Of a stretch of 64,000 nt of DNA, positions 9,984 to 20,399 are shown piece after piece (the stretch's first letter is position 1; each line of letters opens with the position of its first letter). The stretch comes from Ephydatia muelleri (lineage: Eukaryota > Porifera > Demospongiae > Spongillida > Spongillidae), in assembly GCA_013339895.1 (NCBI GenBank), contig JABACO010000001.1, positions 21,876,423-21,940,422 of the forward strand. The letters run 5' to 3'. Under the pieces are notes generated by a model. That model ran no database searches. It saw only the letters and a list, made by a program, of their open reading frames with translations, and was not told where the DNA came from. A program made the position numbers and the translations under genes.

Positions 9984-12196
9984 ACGCGGTCTAGAAGTGT
10001 GCTAGTGTGTTTATTTTATTTTATTTTTTGACTGTTTCTTAATTCTCAATCACAGGCTGTGTGTATACGCTTTTTAAAATCATTAGTTGAATTGCTAGCG
10101 ACTCATCAGCGGTCAATTGTGCAGGACCTTCAAAAGTATTCTTAACTGTTTTATAACCGTTTTGTCTCACACAAAATGATTCTGCGTGCAGTAAAGGGAC
10201 GAGACAACCGAAATGTTACTTTTTCCTACCCCACCCCTGACAGTACGGTCGCTGAGGCAAAGTTTGATTACTCGTCATATTCACAGGAGTTGTTTACAAA
10301 GAAAGAACGTTTTGGAAAGGTGGTGATACGATTTGCATGGCTATACCATCCAAATCAAATGAAGGCTATGACTGAAATAGAAAATATGAATAAAGAAAGA
10401 GAGATTTTGAAGCAGATACATTCAAGAGAACAGGAAAGAAAGAACAATAAGATTTGTATAACCATCATTACAATCTTATTTCAGTATTGTATGACAGCTG
10501 CAAAGTGAGCACAAGTGTTACACCATTTTTACACACAACCTCCATATCTCCTGTGAGAAAGTACAAATTCATAGACAGTGGGTGTGGGGATGTGTGGGTG
10601 TGAAGATGTGTAGGTGTGGGGATGTGCATGTGGGTATGAAGACGTGGGTGGAGATGAGAAGGTGTGGGATGTGTGGATATGGAGATGTGTATAGGTGTGA
10701 AGATATGTGTGAGCACACATGACACAGTGTTAGGGCTTACCTGATAGCCTGATGCCCACCACCTTCTCTCCCTCCTTCCCTCCCTACCGACAATCAAACA
10801 TAACATTTTTTCGAGAATACTAATACCTTTCTCATTGGCATGAAAAAGTCTTCCTGAGACGAACGCGCACGTGCTCTTATGAAGTCGGAGTGTACGCACT
10901 CCCAAGTAGTTCGCTCCCGTGTTTGAGTGTTTGAGTGGAGTGACATAAACTCTGAAAGAAAATAATGGAGTGCTAGGTACCCTATGTTATTATCATTCTG
11001 ATCAATTGGAGTGATGTCATCCTTTTTTATTAACACTCTAGGTGAGGGTGAGTATCACCTAACAAGGAGTGGTGATCATCCCTCATTTTTTGCAGTGAAG
11101 TGGTGAGTCCAATATTGCTTCCTTCTCACTGTTGTGGCAGGGGCAATGTATTTGGGGATGGAGGGGCTAAAAGGGTAAGACAAATATAAATTGTGTAAAT
11201 TTTTAAATTTATATACACCATATCCATAATTAAGGTGCCATGGCACCCTCTTGCTCCCACCTTCTGCAGCCCCTGCCTATAGGTGCCACTTTGAGGTCAC
11301 CATGTAGTCATCTTGTAAGAGGGGCAACATCTGGCCACTAACAACCTGTGTTCAATGGATGTGGTGCACACCATGTACAGAATGGTACCAGCCTATGAAC
11401 TAAAATCAGTGGAGTAAATGATTGTCTGTTGAAACTCAACGCATCTTAAGAGTGAAAATCCAGGTGGATATGGATACAACGAATTTAGTTTGACGTACAG
11501 CCTCGTGATTTATAGACAACACTGCATGCATGTATACTAATACGAAGGCTTACCCGGCATCGAATTAGACGTATATTTCAATCGCTTCACAAAACGCTGT
11601 TATGTTCACTAATTGAGCCAGAAAAAGCCGGACACAACTGAATACAATTGTACATTTAATTTCATTGCGCGCACCTTTCGATCGACGTTAACCTGGTTTT
11701 TCTCGTAGACAGGAGCAGACTCTTGAGTCTGCAACGATGGATTATACTGAAGCGCTCTCTTGGGTTGTAGTCTCGTACCCAGACGAAACCCAGTTGCTGG
11801 TTATTGGCAGGCAGCTTTTCATACGTTAAGTAAATGTGTTGAGTTAAATTAATTTCAAGCGTAATGACGAAAAGTAATTAACTCTTCTCTTGAATTTATC
11901 GCCTCAAACGTTTAGTACTAAAATTCGCAATATTTATGAAACTTATACAAAATCAAACGGAGCAAGTACATTCTCATGTACAAACGATCTATGGATGTCC
12001 GAAATAGCTGGTAATGATGCATTTTTAGAGCGGCAGTCTTGGTCCCTCCCATTGCGCATGACTAGTGAGTTTCGTGGGTCCATCACGGGCTGATGGGAAA
12101 GCTGATAACATTTTGTCACGTTTCATTCCACAAGTCAATTGTTGTCATTATCTTACACCATAAAACTAGCACTCGAGGTGACGTATTGTTACAGGT
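9984..12196. other. Spacer between inverted receptor genes; G/T-rich minisatellite
   Basis: No gene that I can support. 10176-10508 is an open frame of 110 codons, but its duplicate at 16290-16480 is not kept open, so I do not call it. 10570-10715 is a minisatellite of GTGTGGGGATGTG-like units. 11769-11785 reads TAGTCTCGTACCCAGAC, identical to the tip of the inverted repeat of the element at 14967. 12010-12196 is the conserved 5' flank of the receptor gene. Confidence 0.6.
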
Positions 12197-13285
12197 ATGC
12201 TTACATGTTTGTATCACGAATGGCTTAAATATAAATTGACAAATGAGATAGTGAAAACGACCCCGAGGGACTCCCACTCGATCGGCGTTTGTATACAGAT
12301 GAATGACTACGGATCAGAAAACAGTTCTGATGTCATTGCTTCACAAAACTGCAGCAGCTATAACTTCACCCTTGCAAGTGGAGAACACTCAACAGTGTTA
12401 ACAATCTTTGCGATGCTAGAGTTCGCCATATTCATACTGAAGCTACTACTTGGATGCGTGGTCATTTACTGTGTGTATCGCAGTAAGATGTTGCGAGATC
12501 CAGTCTCTGCACTGATGACTTCGGTGGCAGCATCATTAATGATCCTATCAATCCCACTGAACCTGCTTGTCGGCTTATCTGTACTAATTGACCAACCCGC
12601 AATCGGAAGCTGTAATATTCGGTTTCTACTTGTCACTGTGCTTATTATTGCAAGTTTACAAGTATATCTCATTCCGTTTTCCATTGGACTGATCGCTACC
12701 GTTCAATTTCTGATCATCAAATATGGTCTAAAGCGAGTATCGACCCGCAACGTGCTTTCAGCTTTCGCCCTACTTATGTCCTTTGCTATGGGACTCTCCA
12801 TTGTGCATAGCGCAGTTGGGCTGTGGAATGCGACCATCACTCAGATCACTGGATTGCTCTTTACACTTACAAGCACCGAATCCCCTGTTCTAATTGTACT
12901 ACTAATATTGGGACAGGGTGTTCCCATGGTTATCACTCTGGTCACATCGTACATGACGTATCGCACTGTAAAAAATGGCATCGTCGAAACAGACAACGAC
13001 AACAGAGTCACTAAATCTGTTCTAATTATGAATGTCACTACCATAACAACAGATGTGTTCAGCAAAGCCGTTACATCGCCAGTGTTCCTTTATTGGACCA
13101 CCACACCCGAAGGTACTATAGCCAATGTGATGCTGACCCTATTTTTGGGAGTTGAGCCATTCTACCTTCTTATCCTGTTCATCACCATCCACAAAACCAT
13201 CCGCTGTACGATTGTAGCGGCCATTAGTGGCTGCATTAAGTCTCCCAACTCGGTATGGCCTGAACCACAGACAGAGTGCAAGTGA
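12197..13285 (+). CDS. Seven-transmembrane receptor, rhodopsin-like, copy 2 (intact)
   Basis: A single-exon frame of 362 codons, the best-preserved member of the local family. As in copy 1, an upstream Met is open, but the Met at codon 35 (MNDYGSENSSD) is a better start because it directly follows a TATACAG sequence and precedes the glycosylated N-terminus. Seven hydrophobic spans are clear. Conserved points are KMLRDPVSALMTS (loop 1/TM2), GSCNIRF before TM3, TVQFLIIKYGLKR at the end of TM3, GQGVPMVITL in TM5 and GVEPFYLLILF in TM7. The missing Arg of DRY and the Glu in place of Asn in NPxxY are shared with copy 1, so they are family features and not decay. It faces the broken copy 3 tail to tail across 13413-13768. 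Expected at the plasma membrane; G-protein coupling is uncertain. Confidence 0.75.
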   Translation: MLTCLYHEWLKYKLTNEIVKTTPRDSHSIGVCIQMNDYGSENSSDVIASQNCSSYNFTLASGEHSTVLTIFAMLEFAIFILKLLLGCVVIYCVYRSKMLRDPVSALMTSVAASLMILSIPLNLLVGLSVLIDQPAIGSCNIRFLLVTVLIIASLQVYLIPFSIGLIATVQFLIIKYGLKRVSTRNVLSAFALLMSFAMGLSIVHSAVGLWNATITQITGLLFTLTSTESPVLIVLLILGQGVPMVITLVTSYMTYRTVKNGIVETDNDNRVTKSVLIMNVTTITTDVFSKAVTSPVFLYWTTTPEGTIANVMLTLFLGVEPFYLLILFITIHKTIRCTIVAAISGCIKSPNSVWPEPQTECK

Positions 13286-13412
13286 TAAAGGTTTCATGCT
13301 TCAAACGAACATTAAGCTGTACATAAATGCGCATTTAAAGGAACTGGTGCATTGTTTCGTTACGAGCCATATCAATGACATACTGTATGATGCTGCCTAT
13401 AAAAATGTGAAG

Positions 13413-13440
13413 CCCCCCCCCCCCCCCCCCCCCCCCCCCC
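13413..13440. repeat. Poly-C run at inverted-duplication junction
   Basis: A run of 28 C directly followed by GCGCCCCCAACTGACAGACC, the inverted form of the unit next to the poly-G run at 8220. It marks the join between the receptor 3' flank and an inverted receptor fragment. Confidence 0.9.
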
Positions 13441-13768
13441 GCGCCCCCAACTGACAGACCCACATGCACATAACATTGCTACAGGCTTCAGCTTGAGTGT
13501 TTTGAATTTTTATTGTGGTAGTTGAAGACTTTACGCCTTGTAGGTGAGAAAGGACATAAGAATGGCGAACGGAAAGCATATTGCCGGTTGATACTCGCTT
13601 TAGACCGTACTTGATGATTAGACATTGAACGGTATAGCGATCTGTCCAATGGAAAAGGTAATGAGATACCATTGTGAAGCTACAATAATCGCGAGGGCAA
13701 ATATAAATAGGATTTTGCCCGTGGGTCTGTCAGTTGGGTGCGCGGGGGGGGGGGGGGGGGGGGGGGGG
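13441..13768 (-). pseudogene. Inverted receptor fragment ending in poly-G
   Basis: On the minus strand this matches the broken copy at 7940-8165, including the TM3-TM4 region and the same 3' tail (TTACGCC...GTAGTTGAAGAC). It ends at GTGGGTCTGTCAGTTGGG followed by 25 G (13744-13768). It is bounded on both sides by the same unit plus homopolymer, so the fragment lies between two inverted junctions. Confidence 0.75.
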
Positions 13769-13911
13769 CATCATCAGTAGGCAGCAAAATGGCTAATACA
13801 GCATCACACAGTCATGTCGTTTATATGGCTCGTAACGAAACAATGCACCAGTTCCTTTAAATGCACATTTATATACAGCTTGTAATGTTCGTTTGAAGCA
13901 TGAAACCTCCA

Positions 13912-14774
13912 TCACTTGCACTCTGTCTGTGGTTCAGGCCATACCGAGTTTGGAGACTTGATGCAGTCACTAATGGCCGCTACAATTGTACAGCGGATGG
14001 TTTTGTGGATGGCGATGAACAGGATAAGAAGGTAGAATGGCTCAACTCCCAAAAACAGGGTCTGCATCTCATTGGCTATAGTACCTTCGGGTGTGGTGGT
14101 CCAATAAACGAACGCTGGCAATGTAACGGCTCTGCTGAACACATCTGCTGTTATGGTAGTGACATTCATAATTAGAACAGATTTAGTGACTCTGTTGTCG
14201 TTATCTGTTTCGACGATGCCATTTTTTACAGTGTGATACGTCATGTACGATGTGACCAGAGTGATAACCATGGGAACACCCAGTCCCAACAGTAGTACAA
14301 TTAGAACAGTGGGTTCGGAGCTTGTAAGTGCAAAGAGCAATCCAGTGATCTGAGTGATGGTCGCATTCCACAGCCCAACTGCGCTATGCACAATGGAGAA
14401 TCCCAAAGCAAAGGACATAAGTAGGGCGAACGCTGAAAGCACGTTGCGGGTCGATACTCGCTTTAGACCATATTTGATGATCAGAAATTGAACAGATAAG
14501 CCGACAAGCAGGTTCAGTGGGATTGATAGGATCATTAATGATGCTGCCACCGAAGTCATCAGTGCGGAGACTGGATCTCGCAACATCTTACTGCGATACA
14601 AGCAGTAAATGACCACGCTCCAAGTAGTAGCTTCAGTATGAATATGGCGAACTCTAGCATCGCAAAGATTGTTAACACTGTTGAGTGACCTCCACTTGCA
14701 CGGGTCAAGTTATAGCTGCTGCAGTTTTGTGTAGCGATGACATCAGAACTGTTTTCTGATTCGTAGTTATTCAT
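13912..14774 (-). pseudogene. Seven-transmembrane receptor copy 3, broken
   Basis: About 90% like copies 1 and 2. An in-frame deletion of about 41 codons removes the loop before TM3 and most of TM3: LLVGLSV is joined directly to QFLIIKYG. A frameshift near 14615 separates the N-terminal frame (start at 14774, MNNYESENSSD) from the TM1-TM7 frame. Upstream the leader is also shortened relative to the other copies. A receptor lacking TM3 should not fold, so I call a pseudogene. It is tail to tail with copy 2. Confidence 0.85.
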
Positions 14775-15458
14775 CTGTGAGTCGTTTTTACTATCTCATT
14801 TGTCAATTTATATTTAAGCCATTCGTGATACAAACATGTAAGCATACCTGTAACAATATACGTCACCTCTAGTGCTAGTTTTATGGTGTAAGAAAATGAC
14901 AACTATAGACTTGTGGAATGAAACGCGACAAAACGTTATCAGCTTCCCCATCAGCCCGTGATGGACATAGTCTCGTACCCAGACCCTTATTCCCACAGCT
15001 GCGGATGGATTACATCACCGCTACGTTGAAAGAGGGTCTGGCGCATAGACTTTTTGGTTCTGACTTGTTATGCCAATTATTGTGTCGTCATAAGTGTCGT
15101 CATCGTGTAATTATGGTTACAATGGTTAGTTCATGAGTGCTATATAATGTGTCATCCTAGTCGCAGCTGCCAACCATTGTGAAGATGCGGGTGGTGTTAA
15201 TGAGGTGTTAAATTTATCAATCTACAATCGTAGGTTTTTTGGAACAAGACCTGCTCAGGGCAGGATGTAAGAAACCTGATCAACAGACAAAATGTCAAAA
15301 CAGACGTGAGCAAGGACATGAACTCCTGTGAGGAATTCATGCTCACATATCATTGCAGCAGCTTTGCAAGTGATAGGAGTTGGGGATGTAGTATCTGCAT
15401 TTAACAGTGCCTCATCACCCAACTTCACTCAAGTCTTGATTCTGTTCTAGAAGCTATA

Positions 15459-15690
15459 GTGAGCCAATACATCAACTTAAGCTTCCCTTCAACAGGCAGT
15501 TCTTCAAGAGCTGATCATGTCCTAGAATACACAAAGGAGACATTGTCACTTGGTCTGTTGCTGCTTGAATTTAAGGATGCCATAAGGGAGGGGGATGGCA
15601 GCCGTGTCCTGCGTTGTTGGAAGTATTTTTTACCTCTATTTAAAGCTACAGGACACAAAAACTACAGTTTTGAGGCATTGTACGGGGATA
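15459..15690 (+). pseudogene. DUF6589-like protein fragment
   Basis: An open stretch whose middle reads LLLLEFKDAIREGDG, then a short spacer, then RCWKYFLPLFKATG. This is the pattern of the C-terminal half of DUF6589 proteins (LEFNDAIREGDG...WKYFLPLFKASG), which are found in many copies in fungi and invertebrates. The family continues for over 100 residues beyond this point. Here it stops at the internal junction with the helicase fragment. Function of the family is not established. Confidence 0.6.
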
Positions 15691-15696
15691 GAGGTC

Positions 15697-15866
15697 ATTA
15701 AAAGCGTAACTGCGTAACACAACGACTTTCCACTTCCAGTAGGCAAGGAGATAAATACGTCAATGCCTTCCATAAAGGTCCTGATAGCCAGTAGCTGCTT
15801 GTCACGGACGCTGGAATATCCAAGTCTTTGGGATGCACGAATAATAACGGCGTCTAATCGCTGCAT
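15697..15866 (-). pseudogene. RecQ-type helicase N-terminal fragment
   Basis: Reads from the Met at 15866 toward lower coordinates: LGYSSVRDKQLLAIRTFMEG, then DVFISLPTGSGKSLCYAV. This is the RecQ motif 0/motif I region with an intact Walker A (GSGKS). The match ends right after motif I at the internal junction, so motifs Ia-VI are missing and no helicase can be made. The start lies just inside the terminal repeat, so the repeat would act as its 5' leader. Confidence 0.7.
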
Positions 15867-16684
15867 GCTTGACTCATTATTGCTATGGAATGCTATTAAT
15901 TACACGATGACGACACTTATGACGACACAATAATTCCCTCTTTCCACGTAGCGGTGATGTAATCTATCCGCAGCTGTGGGAATAAGGGTCTGGGTACGAG
16001 ACTTTGATGGACCCACGAAACTCACTAGTCATGCGCAATGGGAGGGACCAAGACTGCCGCTCTAAAAATGCATGCACGCTTTAAACACTGTAAGATCTAT
16101 TTCAGAAGTTAAATGTGTTTATTGTTTTATCGACTGTTTCTTAATCCTCAGTCACAGGCTGTGTGTATACGCTTTTTAAAATCATTATAGTTGAATTGTT
16201 AAGTAAACCTGAGCGACTCATCAGAGTTTTCGCGGTCTATTGTACAGGACCTTCAAAAGCATTAATACAACTGTTTTGTCTCTTATTCTGCGTGCAGTAA
16301 AGTGACGAGACAACCGAAATGTTGCTTTTTCCTATACGACACACCACCGCCGCCCGACAGTACGGTCGCTGAGGCAAAGTTTGTTTACTCGTCAAATTTA
16401 CAGGAGTTGTTTACAAAGAACGTTTTCCAGCAATGGCTGAAACGCTTATTCCTCGCAATACCGTCAGAAACAGTTGTGATCATAGGCTAATTAAAAGTAC
16501 TTATCAAAATCAATTATTGTAGTGCTCTAATTGGAATATTGATTGTTATTGAGGCCTTGATAATTAAGACTTTTGAATATTTGAATTTTGTTATTGAACC
16601 GACTAACTCTATACATGTTTACAGCTTCATTATGTGACTAATCAAAGCCATCTATGAGCAAAAGAAAATACTAGTACGGTAACT

Positions 16685-16930
16685 AACTGGGACAGTTTCC
16701 GCGAAAATTGCCCCACGGTTAAAATGTTATAAATATGCATCGCGTTTGAATCGCTATAACTTCCCAACGGATAACGCTATCGACTTCCTATTTTAAACGC
16801 TTCATACTACAACCATTTCACTATGAAGTGTTGAAAATAGGAAGTCTATAGCGTTATTCGTTGGGAGGTTATAGCGATTCAAACGCGATGCATTTTTATA
16901 ACATTTTAACCGTGGGGCAATGTCCCAACT
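16685..16930. mobile_element. Fold-back (MITE-like) inverted repeat
   Basis: Two arms of about 110 bp pair almost perfectly around a short loop near 16800-16815. Landmarks are TTGCCCCACGGTTAAAATG, GCATCGCGTTTGAATCGC and GACTTCCTATTTT on the left, with their reverse complements on the right. The left arm has an extra 13 bp near its outer end. No coding capacity. Confidence 0.8.
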
Positions 16931-17002
16931 GATGGCATTATAAAACTATAACCATTGCTGTTCATTTGTCTGCATAATTCAATACAGCACTCTGTAATAA
17001 TG

Positions 17003-17197
17003 CCCTCCCTCCCCCTTCCCCTCCCCCTCCCCCTTCCCCTCCCCTCCCTCCCCCTTCCCCTCCCCCTCCCCCTTCCCCTCCCCCTCCCCCTTCCCCTCCC
17101 CCTCCCCCTTCCCCTCCCCCTCCCCCTTCCCCTCCCCCTCCCCTCCCCCTCCTTCTCCCCCTCCCCCTCCCCCTCCCTCTCCTCCTCCTCCCCCTTC
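17003..17197. repeat. Polypyrimidine (CCCCTCCCCCTT)n tract
   Basis: Nearly 200 bases of C/T on the plus strand in units CCCCTCCCCCTTC. Open frames across it are low-complexity artefacts. Confidence 0.95.
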
Positions 17198-18825
17198 TCA
17201 GCCACAATGTCATGTACTTTTTTGATCCCATCATGTCCAGCAATTTCGGACATCCATACACGTCTGTACATTGAAAACGCATGTAAAGTATTTGAACATT
17301 AAAACGCAGTTGGATTAATTTTTAAAATAGCATTCTATTATTTTTCGCTTTCATTTTGCGAGCAGGAGAATCAACAACAAAATTAATTACTTTTGCATTT
17401 AGAAGTCAATAATGTTTAATAACATCAAATGGTGGGCGCGCCCTTATAGTGCAAATTGGTGCCTGTGTGAGTGGGAGGAGCGTGTCGTTGCTAGTAATGT
17501 GCCCTTGGTTCAATACATTTGAATATTTCTTTCATCGGCGTAAACGTGCGCTCGGCGTGTATCTACCTATTTTCTACGACTGCGTACGTTAACGGTCCGT
17601 TCCTACATCTTGATACCTCATCCCGATATGCGCAATGACACACCACGCGCGCGCGCGCCACATACTCCCAACTATTTTTGCTGGGGTGCACATTAGGAAG
17701 AATCACTTTAGCTGATGCTGATTAACCGGGTTGGTCTGTACCCAGGGCAAGAATGGGTTAAATATCTCTAGCTGCTGGTTAGTTGTGTTGCCTGGGTGTG
17801 GTCTCTACCCTGAGCAAGATTGGGTTAAATCTATCTACTTGTGTTGCCTGGGTGTGGCCAGTACCGCAAGAATAGGTTAAATATCTCTAGCTGCTAGTTA
17901 GTTGTGTTGTCTGGGTGTGGTCTGTACCCTGGGCCTATCTTCAGTTGTGAAGAAGTATAATATACAATAAGTATTCCCAACTTACATTTCATTGTCATGC
18001 TCATCAAATAAATTATGAATTAGTTACTCTTGTCATTGTCATTTCTCACAAAGATATCAGAATACTAAAAGCCTGCTAAAAGCCATTAGCCTCCCACTCC
18101 ATCCCCATACTTCTGCCTACACATAATCAGCAGTATAAAAATAGCAGCAGATATTTATAGTGCATGGTAATATTTTGAACAAAGACATCACTTCTCATAT
18201 AGAGATCAGAATGCTTCCCACCCCACATCCTTCCTGGCCTCCCCTCTCATATATTACCTGTAGGAAATATGCAAACCATACATGTTTTCTATATGCATCT
18301 GATTCTGTGTACTATGCAGGGATGAACTTATATGGTTTATGTGATGAGCCCTGCTGCACATATGTCAGTTATCATTGTTCCTGCATCATCTATTGGGGAA
18401 TCCTTTGTATAAGATCCTGCAGGTGGTCTCCTTTAGAACCTCTGTTATCTTGTCCTGACCACATCAGCTGATATTTTTTGTAAAGGTCAGTCTTCCACAA
18501 CTTGTAATGAATAGGAAACATGTTCCTAAAGGGGTGGAATTCAGATACAGCTAGGCCAGAAAAAGGCATGCATTTTGTTTTGCTTACATTGCTCTTTAAA
18601 GCAAGAGCTAGTCAAGAAGTCTTGTAGGTGCATGGTTAAATATCTGCATGTAGAAATCGTTCATGAATTGTTACAGCACTGTGTCACATATAATTAACCT
18701 TCAGGGATTGCTGGCCTTTCAACGTTTAGCTCGGAGGGCCTCAATTCCACCTTCATGCCAGTAAGCAGAGTCCCGCTTAGTATATGCCCTCTTTTCTCTA
18801 CTATATTCCTGCAGCCCTCCAGCCT
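17198..18825. repeat. Spacer with a ~70-bp tandem repeat
   Basis: 17720-17940 holds about 3.5 copies of a 65-75 bp unit containing GTTGTGTTGCCTGGGTGTGG, then GGTTAAATATCTCTAGCTGC. A (GC)n run lies at 17648-17661. I see no supported gene in the remainder; 18160-18471 is an open frame without recognisable features. Confidence 0.6.
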
Positions 18826-19629
18826 TTACTCTGTCATCATAATGTCAGCTGGTGCATCCCATCGATTGCTAGAGAAGTAGTTTCTTTTTGCTTCATCGTT
18901 GTGTTTCTCAACACCTGAAGTGCATAAATAACTATCAAGAAAGAAGTACAGTGCATTACCAATCTTGACTGAAAATTGTTTCAAATTTTCGTATTGGCGT
19001 ATAATGTTTGGGACATGGTATACCATTGCATGCATGCATGTAAGGAATTACATATTTCTTTTGCTGACCCTCTTCTTTGATGCTTAAGAAGAGTTGAACC
19101 CATTGTTTGGCCTGTATAGACAGAATAGAGTAGCATTTCATCCTTATTATATTTGCACACTAGCTAAACTTACCTTTTGGTGGAATTGATTTGAAGCATT
19201 CTGCATGCATGGGTGGTGATTCATTAGACAGTATGCTGTATAAATCTTCAAAATCCTTAGGATTCCGTATGCCAACAACGAAAAGAAGTCCCAAGTGATT
19301 TGACTCACTGCACATAGTACCTCCCATAACTTCACTACTGTTGTGTGCAGGGCACTAGGCAGAGGGTTGTCTTTCATCTTTGAAGGAAGCAGCTGGTATA
19401 CACAATGTACATGTATGATGAATGTTACTAATGTCAAGTGTATTTGTACCTTAAGAACTTTCCTTTTACTTTCACCAGTTAAGGATGTCCACTCATGACA
19501 TGAAGTATTTGTGTCAGACTCACATTCTTCTTCTTCTTTTGAAGCGCTTCTCGAGAACTGGTTCCACATGGTGATCCGATGACTCCATTCGTTGCAAATT
19601 TGAAAGGACACTTTAAATTGAATGGCCAA
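18826..19629 (-). pseudogene. Spliced transposase-like gene, C-terminal part
   Basis: Four blocks with clean GT-AG borders: 19450-19629, 19174-19392, 18960-19111 and 18826-18914, with introns of 57, 62 and 45 nt. The 3' end reads VYHVPNIIRQYENLKQF, then VEKHNDEAKRNYF and a W-D-A-P-A-D-I tail. This matches the closing part (MHAxVYHVP...KQFSGQGVEKxNDxAK) of a multicopy transposase-like family in marine invertebrates that I recognise by pattern but cannot name. In 18960-19111 a duplicated ATGC in PYMHA(MV)YHVP shifts the frame, so this copy seems inactivated by 4-bp slippage. The upstream exons of the family were not found. Confidence 0.5.
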
Positions 19630-19930
19630 TTAGCTATGCTTAGCATACGAATATAAGTAGCGTTCTAATCAAAGAATCTTAATGTACATGTAGGTGTGAA
19701 TCAATGCGTACTGAATGGAGTATTAAACTACAGTGTATGACAAAAGGATTATCCATGCATGTATAATAGCGTGCACTTACAAACTGCCTAAACATGGAAG
19801 GGATATAACATACAAAAGGGTGATAGGTCAACAAATCTAAGTCGGGTACGAAAAACTGTTAATATGTTCAATGAAGTGACAACATCATGGGGTACCATAT
19901 AGGTATCACACGTTCAATGAAAAAATGCGC

Positions 19931-20207
19931 TCAGAATGCATGATGGGGTAAATGTTTGGATCGCCTGCTCAGGATACAAGGATGACCTCGGATGGAATAC
20001 GACCTAGCCGGTTTGGTGAAAAAACTCTCAAAAGGTAAATCAACCAGGTTATTATAGATCTTGTAGCACATGACAAGGTCGTAGAAGACTCTCCTGTACT
20101 CTAAGGACTGTAAACCCAGGTTCGCAAGGCGATCATCATAATCCATATATGGTGTACCCGCACGTTTGAATATGGCACGAGTGAAAAATCTCTGAACGCG
20201 TTCAATA
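19931..20207 (-). mobile_element. LINE reverse-transcriptase tail (left half)
   Basis: The minus-strand frame contains LHIERVQRFFTRAIFKRAG, RLANLGLQSLEYRR and VMCYKIYNNLVDLP. This is the standard C-terminal segment of non-LTR retrotransposon polymerases (IERVQRRFTKRI...LGLxSLExRR). It is cut at 20207 by an LTR element, and the preceding residues resume at 25249. It is a 5'-truncated, old copy. Confidence 0.85.
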
Positions 20208-20389
20208 TGTAGCACTGACCTGCCATATACCTGAACTCAGCTGACTTGTGACATGTAGCGTCTGTCTGTCTAGTGGCATGTCTCACTGACCTGCACATAT
20301 CACATGTTGTGCATCCATTCTGTACCTATATAAGTGCATGCATTTGTACATTAACAAGCTCTTTGGCTGCTGACTCAACTTGTGTTACA
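20208..20389 (+). repeat. Left LTR
   Basis: 182 bp, TG...CA ends; shares with 25071-25248 the blocks CCTGCCATATACCTGAACTC and TGGCTGCTGACTCAACTTG. Contains TATATAAG as a likely promoter element. Confidence 0.85.
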
Positions 20390-20399
20390 TTGGTGTCAG

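Larger units (their letters stand above)
14967..16004. mobile_element. TIR transposon (internally deleted) with 8-bp TSD, carrying DUF6589-like and RecQ-like pieces
   Basis: Ends are near-identical inverted repeats starting AGTCTCGTACCCAGACCC and extending over 100 bp, with one 38-bp indel. The target duplication TGATGGAC occurs at 14959-14966 and 16005-16012. The empty site is seen in the sister flank near 12090. The interior has a plus-strand DUF6589-like coding fragment and a minus-strand RecQ-like coding fragment that meet at about 15695, as if a longer two-gene element had lost its middle. The helicase frame opens within 50 bp of the inner edge of the right repeat. 8-bp duplications are known for hAT, P and Zisupton groups. 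I cannot assign the superfamily. Confidence 0.85.
14775..16450 (-). repeat. Duplicated receptor 5' flank, split by a DNA element
   Basis: 14775-14966 plus 16005-16450 reproduces, with small changes, the 5' flank of receptor copy 1 (9460-10330). Shared landmarks are CCGCTCTAAAAATGCATGCA and the TTCAG at 16105. The MITE at 9810 is absent here, and the 1,038-bp element at 14967-16004 is absent there. Confidence 0.8.

Noticed and set aside
10176-10508. 110-codon open frame in the receptor spacer
   Set aside because: The duplicate of this DNA at 16290-16480 is not kept open in the same frame, and no motif is recognised.
16955-17302. Leu-Pro-rich and Arg-Gly-rich frames
   Set aside because: Low-complexity readings of the polypyrimidine tract.
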